Shown: in pieces, positions 12,934 to 16,525 of the stretch
Numbering within the stretch: the first letter of the stretch is position 1
How the letters are laid out: each line of letters begins with the position of its first letter
NCBI GenBank assembly: GCA_035264765.1
Contig: DATFPQ010000115.1
Location: forward strand, 1-16,525
Length of the DNA: 16,525 bases
Direction of reading: 5' to 3'
Origin: DATFPQ01 sp035264765
GTDB taxonomy: Bacteria > Actinomycetota > Actinomycetes > Actinomycetales > Angustibacteraceae
Position numbers and translations under genes: made by a program
The notes under the pieces: generated by a model
What the model saw: only the letters and a program-made list of their open reading frames with translations
Database searches by the model: none
Told to the model about the DNA's origin: nothing

Positions 12934-13791
12934 ATGACGACCGTTGTCGCGGTCATAGCCGGTGTTCTCGTGCTCGTCCTGCTGCTGCTGAGCGTCCGCC
13001 AGGTCCAGCAGTACGAGCGGGGGGTCGTGTTCCGGTTCGGGCGGTTGCTGCCGGACGTCCGCGGTCCCGGTCTGCGGTTCATCCTGCCGGCCATCGACCA
13101 GATGACCAAGGTGACGATGCAGACGGTGGTGCTGGACGTCCCGGCGCAGGGGGCGATAACCCGCGACAACGTCACCGTGACCGTGGACGCGGTGGTCTAC
13201 TTCCGGGTCATCGACCCGGTGAAGGCGCTCGTCAACGTCAAGGACTACCCATACGCCGTCTCCCAGGTGGCCCAGACCTCGCTGCGCACCGTCATTGGGG
13301 ACGCCGACCTCGACACGCTGCTCTCGGACCGAAAGCGGATCAACGCCCAGCTGAAGGTCGTGATCGACGAGCCGACCGAGGGACCGTGGGGCCTGCTGAT
13401 CGAGCGGGTGGAGGTCAAGGACATCGCTCTCCCCGAGGGCATGAAGCGGTCGATGTCGCGCCAGGCCGAGGCCGAGCGCGAACGCAGGGCGCGGGTCATC
13501 GCGGCGGACGGCGAGTTCCAGGCGTCCCGGCGGCTGTCCGACGCCGCGCGGGCGATGGCCGCCACACCGGGTGCCCTGCAGCTGCGGCTGCTGCAGACGG
13601 TTGTCGACGTCGCCTCCGAGAGGAACAGCACGCTGGTGATGCCGTTCCCGGTCGAGCTGCTGCGGTTCTTCGACCGCGCGGCTTACGCGGCCGCGGACGG
13701 CACGGCTACGCAGCCCGCCGTTCCGGCGCAGGAGGACCGCACCGGCGCCGGCGTGCAGGTGCCGGACTCGCCCGCCGAGCTGCAGCCGTAG
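12934..13791 (+). CDS. Slipin / SPFH (band 7, stomatin-like) membrane protein
   Basis: The protein has 285 residues. An N-terminal transmembrane helix (about 3-20) is followed by the slipin signature VQQYERGVVFRFGRLLPDVR (23-42) and GPGLRFILPAIDQM. The SPFH domain covers about 25-190 and ends in the charged coiled-coil MKRSMSRQAEAERERRARVI (170-189). Slipins assemble into membrane-bound cages or rafts and are often linked to proteolysis by NfeD-type partners. No nfeD gene is adjacent here. The C-terminal 40 residues (PAVPAQEDRTGAG...) are low complexity. The ATG at 12934 follows a near-perfect ribosome binding site. The stop is two bases before the GTG-ATG of the kinase-like gene, so the two are probably translated from one mRNA. 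Confidence 0.92.
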   Translation: MTTVVAVIAGVLVLVLLLLSVRQVQQYERGVVFRFGRLLPDVRGPGLRFILPAIDQMTKVTMQTVVLDVPAQGAITRDNVTVTVDAVVYFRVIDPVKALVNVKDYPYAVSQVAQTSLRTVIGDADLDTLLSDRKRINAQLKVVIDEPTEGPWGLLIERVEVKDIALPEGMKRSMSRQAEAERERRARVIAADGEFQASRRLSDAARAMAATPGALQLRLLQTVVDVASERNSTLVMPFPVELLRFFDRAAYAAADGTATQPAVPAQEDRTGAGVQVPDSPAELQP

Positions 13792-13795
13792 CGTG

Positions 13796-14587
13796 ATGGC
13801 GCAGGACCCCGACGGCGCTCGCATGGCCGGTGGCCGGACCGGTGGCGCGGTGCGCCGGGGCGATGCGGTGCACCGGCCGGTGCGGCCCTGGACGCCCGCA
13901 GTCCACCAGCTGCTGCGGTATCTGGAGGGCGTCGGTTTCGACGGCGCTCCGCGCGTCCTGGGGTTCGACGACCAGGGGCAGGAGGTGCTCAGCTACCTGG
14001 ACGGCGACACGGTCGGCGACGACCTGCCGTGGCCCTCCTGGGTGCACTCCGACACGGCGCTCACCGAGGTCGGAGCCTGGCTGCGGCGGCTGCACGACGT
14101 GACGTCGCAGTTCCGGCCACCCGATGGACTGGTGTGGTTCGCGGGCCAGCGCTGGCACCCCGGCCTCGTGCACGGGCACCACGACGCCGCCCCGTACAAC
14201 GCCGTGTGGCGGGACGGCGGGCTGGTGGGGTTCGTGGACTGGGACACCGCCGGCCCCTCGAGCCGCGAGCTCGACCTCGCCTTCACCGCCCTGGCCTGGG
14301 TTCCGCTGCTCATACCGAAGATGGTCGAGCCGCAGGGGTTCACGGCGTTCGGGGACCGCTCCCGCCGGCTGCACCTGCTCCTCGATGCCTACGGCTACAC
14401 CGGCGACCGCCTCGCGTTCGGGGCCGAGGTGGCGTCGAGGGCAAGGGTCAACGCCGCCGGAATCCGCCGGCTGGCCGCCGGCGGCGACCCGACGTACGTC
14501 GCGCTCCTCCCGGTCGCCGTGGACTTCGAGGCGGCGGCCCGACAGGTCGAGGCGCTGCCACGGTCGTTCTGGCTCGGCGGCCGCTGA
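13796..14587 (+). CDS. APH-family phosphotransferase (kinase-like)
   Basis: This 263-residue protein has the aminoglycoside-phosphotransferase/choline-kinase fold. Its substrate is unknown, and it should not be read as a resistance gene. The catalytic loop is HGHHDAAPYN with His128, Asp130 and Asn135 in the HxDxxxxN pattern. The metal-binding Asp148 is in LVGFVDWDTAGPSSRELDLA. The N-lobe is short (VRRGDAVHRPVRPWTPAVHQLLRYL) and the usual ATP-binding Lys is not obvious; Arg residues around 27-30 may replace it, a trait of this RPxxPWTPxVHxLL subgroup in actinobacteria as I recall it. The ATG at 13796 is five bases after the slipin stop; a GTG one codon earlier is equally possible. The short spacing indicates coupling to slipin translation. 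No ribosome binding site of its own is seen. Confidence 0.85.
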   Translation: MAQDPDGARMAGGRTGGAVRRGDAVHRPVRPWTPAVHQLLRYLEGVGFDGAPRVLGFDDQGQEVLSYLDGDTVGDDLPWPSWVHSDTALTEVGAWLRRLHDVTSQFRPPDGLVWFAGQRWHPGLVHGHHDAAPYNAVWRDGGLVGFVDWDTAGPSSRELDLAFTALAWVPLLIPKMVEPQGFTAFGDRSRRLHLLLDAYGYTGDRLAFGAEVASRARVNAAGIRRLAAGGDPTYVALLPVAVDFEAAARQVEALPRSFWLGGR

Positions 14588-14632
14588 CCGGTCTTCGGGG
14601 TCGGTGGACTGCCTCCGCATGGCGCGACCCCC

Positions 14633-14638
14633 TAGCCT
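14633..14638 (+). promoter_or_regulatory. Possible -10 element of galM
   Basis: TAGCCT lies 39 bases before the galM ATG and predicts a leader of about 33 bases. GAGGA occurs about nine bases before the start codon as the ribosome binding site. No clear -35 is visible. Confidence 0.35.
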
Positions 14639-14677
14639 TGGCGTCGTCGTCCGTCCCAGAGCGAGCGAGGACCCGCC

Positions 14678-15712
14678 ATGCCAGAGAACACGGCACCCGA
14701 CCAGCTGGTGCTGACCTCCCCGAGCCTGCGGGTCACGCTGAGCCCGTTCGGTGCCCGGGTGACGTCGGTGCTCGCACCGGACCGCGACGGCGAGTGGGGT
14801 GAGGTGACCATCGGGCCGAGTGACGAGCGTGGGTGGCGCGACGACGTCAACTACCTCGGTGCCTCGGTGGGGCGGGTGGCGAACCGGATCCGCAACGGGC
14901 GCTTCTCGCTGGACGGCGAGGAGCACCAGGTGGCGACCGCGGCGAACGGGCACACGCTGCACGGTGGGCCGGAGTCCTACGACCGGCGCACGTGGACGGT
15001 TGCGAGCGATACCCAGGGCAGCGGGGCGCGGCCGGAGGGCGGCGAGGTGGTGTTCGAGCTGGACAGCCCGGACGGCGACAATGGTTTCCCGGGACGGGTC
15101 CAGGTGCGTGCCACCTACGCGCTGGACGGCGACACGCTATCGGTGACCTACGAGGCGACGACCGACCGCACGACTCCGGTCAACCTGACCAACCACACGT
15201 ACTGGAACCTCGCCGGCGGCGGTACGGCGGAACGGCACCTGCTGACGGTGAACGCGTCCCGGTACCTGCCCGTCGACGAGGACCTGATGCCGACCGGCGA
15301 GCTGGCGCCCGTCGAGGGCACGCCGTTCGACCTTCGCGAGCCGACGCCGGTCGGCCGGCACCTTCGGGACGGGCACCCGCAGCTGCTGCGCGCGCAGGGC
15401 TACGACCACAACCTGGTGCTGGACGAGCCGGTCGACGGCCAGGCGCTACGCACGGCGGCGCGGCTGCACGACCCCGACAGCGGCCGGACCCTGACCGTCA
15501 TGACAGACCAGCCGGGGCTGCAGTTCTACAGTGGCAACTTCCTGGACGGGTCGGTGCGCTACCGCGCCGGTGCCGCCCGCCAGGGCGACGCGGTCTGCCT
15601 CGAGACGCAGCTGTTCCCCGACTCGGTGAACCAGCCGTCGTTCCCGAGCACGTTGCTGTCGGCAGGGGAGCGGTACGTCTCCCGAACGGTGCTGCGCCTG
15701 TCGGTGGAGTGA
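14678..15712 (+). CDS. galM: Aldose 1-epimerase (galactose mutarotase)
   Basis: GalM interconverts the alpha and beta anomers of hexoses such as galactose and glucose at the entry to the Leloir pathway. The 344 residues form the beta-sandwich GalM fold. The substrate-binding and catalytic residues known from the Lactococcus enzyme are all visible: Arg70 (VGRVANRI), His95 (GHTLHGG), His173 (LTNHTYWNL), Asp243 (GYDHN) and catalytic base Glu309 (LETQLFPDS). The length is typical, and no signal peptide is seen, so the enzyme is cytosolic. The ATG at 14678 has GAGGA upstream. No other galactose gene (galK, galT, galE) is in the window, so the assignment of the physiological sugar is open. A hairpin follows the stop. 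Confidence 0.95.
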   Translation: MPENTAPDQLVLTSPSLRVTLSPFGARVTSVLAPDRDGEWGEVTIGPSDERGWRDDVNYLGASVGRVANRIRNGRFSLDGEEHQVATAANGHTLHGGPESYDRRTWTVASDTQGSGARPEGGEVVFELDSPDGDNGFPGRVQVRATYALDGDTLSVTYEATTDRTTPVNLTNHTYWNLAGGGTAERHLLTVNASRYLPVDEDLMPTGELAPVEGTPFDLREPTPVGRHLRDGHPQLLRAQGYDHNLVLDEPVDGQALRTAARLHDPDSGRTLTVMTDQPGLQFYSGNFLDGSVRYRAGAARQGDAVCLETQLFPDSVNQPSFPSTLLSAGERYVSRTVLRLSVE

Positions 15713-15721
15713 CGGCCCGGT

Positions 15722-15740
15722 CGGCGCCGTGACGGCGCTG
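15722..15740 (+). terminator. Hairpin downstream of galM
   Basis: CGGCGCCG (15722-15729) and CGGCGCTG (15733-15740) pair over eight positions, with one G-T wobble, around a TGA loop. It lies ten bases after the galM stop. There is no T-run. It probably separates galM from the DUF2071 gene. Confidence 0.45.
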
Positions 15741-15778
15741 CTGGCGCGGTGCTCCTGGCCCGGTGAACAATCATCGGC

Positions 15779-16525
15779 ATGGCGACGTACGGTCCGGCGC
15801 CCACCGTCGAGGTGCGCCACGCCGTCATGGAGCACCTCTGGGGAACGCTGACATTCCTCCACTGGCGCTACCCCGTCGAGCAGGTGCAGGCCCTCCTACC
15901 CGACGGGCTGACCGTGCAGGCGTACGACGGCTCGGCCTGGGTCGGCCTGGTCCCGTTCCGCATCGAGGTGCGCCCGCCGCACCTGCCCGCGGTGCCGTGG
16001 GTGACACGGTTCCCGGAGACGAATGTCCGCACGTACGTCACCGACAGCACCGGCCGCCCGGGCATCTGGTTCTTCTCCCTGGACGCCGCGCGGCTGGGCG
16101 CCGTCGTCGCGGCACGGAGCACGTACGGCCTGCCGTACTTCTGGGCCGCCATGCAGGTCGAGGGCCGGATCCAGGCCACCGGTGACGAGGTTGTCTACAC
16201 CAGCTTCCGGCGCTGGCCCGGCCCGCGGGCGGCGCACGGCCGGATCCACGTGCGGGTCGGCGAAGCGTTCGCACCAGAGGAGCTCGGTGAGCTCGACCAC
16301 TTCCTCACCGCCAGGTGGACGCTGTACAGCGCCGCCTACGGCCTGACGTGCGCCCACGCTCACCACCGCCAGTGGTCGCTGCGCCGCGCCGAGCTCGTGC
16401 ACCTGGACGAGTCGCTCGTGCGCTCCGCAGGCCTCCCCGCGCCTTCCGGCACGCCACTCCTACACTGCTCGCCGGGTGTGCAGGTACGCATCGGTGCGCC
16501 GCACCGGGCCGGTCGTCCATCGCCC
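15779..16525 (+). CDS. DUF2071 (YqjF-like) protein, 3' end beyond the window
   Basis: The frame is open from the ATG at 15779 to the last base of the window without a stop, giving 249 codons so far. DUF2071 landmarks are clear: LTFLHWRYPVEQVQALLPDG near residue 23, VGLVPFRIEVRPP at about 55-67, RFPETNVRTYV at 77-87, GIWFFSLDA at 95-103, and the closing LLHCSPGVQVRIG at about 227-239. Members usually end soon after this last segment, so only a few codons are probably missing. The family resembles acetoacetate decarboxylase-like folds, but no reaction has been assigned. No ribosome binding site is present; AACAAT (15766-15771) seven bases before the ATG could be a leaderless -10, though it is a poor match. 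Confidence 0.9.
   Translation, partial: MATYGPAPTVEVRHAVMEHLWGTLTFLHWRYPVEQVQALLPDGLTVQAYDGSAWVGLVPFRIEVRPPHLPAVPWVTRFPETNVRTYVTDSTGRPGIWFFSLDAARLGAVVAARSTYGLPYFWAAMQVEGRIQATGDEVVYTSFRRWPGPRAAHGRIHVRVGEAFAPEELGELDHFLTARWTLYSAAYGLTCAHAHHRQWSLRRAELVHLDESLVRSAGLPAPSGTPLLHCSPGVQVRIGAPHRAGRPSP

Noticed and set aside
11715..13175. A 486-codon minus-strand frame over meaB and the slipin start.
   Set aside because: Antisense shadow of meaB, with no start context and no recognisable motif.
13796..14587. Aminoglycoside resistance gene.
   Set aside because: Only the kinase fold is shared. The N-lobe differs and the setting beside a slipin gene gives no hint of antibiotic resistance.
13706..14962. A 418-codon minus-strand frame over the kinase-like gene.
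   Set aside because: Antisense to the kinase, whose catalytic motifs are clear on the plus strand.

Overview
This window looks like chromosomal DNA of a high-GC actinomycete (phylum Actinomycetota); I cannot name the genus. GC is high throughout, codon third positions are almost always G or C, and GTG starts are frequent. Two genes are markers of this phylum: nucS (the mismatch endonuclease that stands in for MutS/MutL) and a methylmalonyl-CoA epimerase–thiolase–meaB neighbourhood. I see no rRNA, tRNA, CRISPR array, insertion sequence, integrase or phage gene. About seventeen confident protein genes are present, plus one cut by each window edge and one probable frameshifted relic.

Layout. 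Positions 1-2174 are read leftward: nucS, ohr (organic hydroperoxide reductase), a strong hairpin, a short-chain dehydrogenase, and the first codons of another gene leaving the window. Positions 2346-5149 are read rightward: a two-unit PaaH-type 3-hydroxyacyl-CoA dehydrogenase, a small Cys/His zinc-ribbon-like protein, and a DUF4386 membrane protein of visibly lower GC. Positions 5216-7695 hold a leftward DUF952 gene, a rightward alpha/beta hydrolase and a leftward AI-2E family transporter. Positions 7886-9490 hold the most unusual gene, a macro-like domain fused to a SIR2 domain, preceded by a Fur/Zur-type inverted repeat. Positions 9503-10085 hold a probable small pseudogene and a small three-helix membrane protein. 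Positions 10102-12803 hold the methylmalonyl-CoA block: the epimerase gene diverges from thiolase and meaB. Positions 12934-14587 hold a slipin (SPFH) followed two bases later by an APH-like kinase. Positions 14678-16525 hold galM (aldose 1-epimerase) and a DUF2071 protein cut by the right edge.

How it works together. The clearest metabolic theme is acyl-CoA turnover. The 3-hydroxyacyl-CoA dehydrogenase and the thiolase could catalyse successive beta-oxidation or acetoacetyl-CoA steps. The epimerase and MeaB serve the B12-dependent methylmalonyl-CoA mutase, whose subunits are not in this window. nucS and ohr form a possible genome-maintenance and peroxide-defence pair. The macro-SIR2 protein is a candidate NAD+-consuming or ADP-ribose-sensing stress or defence protein whose pathway is not established.

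A recurring regulatory theme is the lack of a 5' leader. In front of nucS, the DUF952 gene, the hydrolase, the AI-2E transporter and the epimerase, a TAnnnT-type -10 hexamer lies 6-8 bases from the start codon and no Shine-Dalgarno sequence is seen. This is the signature of leaderless mRNAs. Thiolase and the slipin instead have clear ribosome binding sites.
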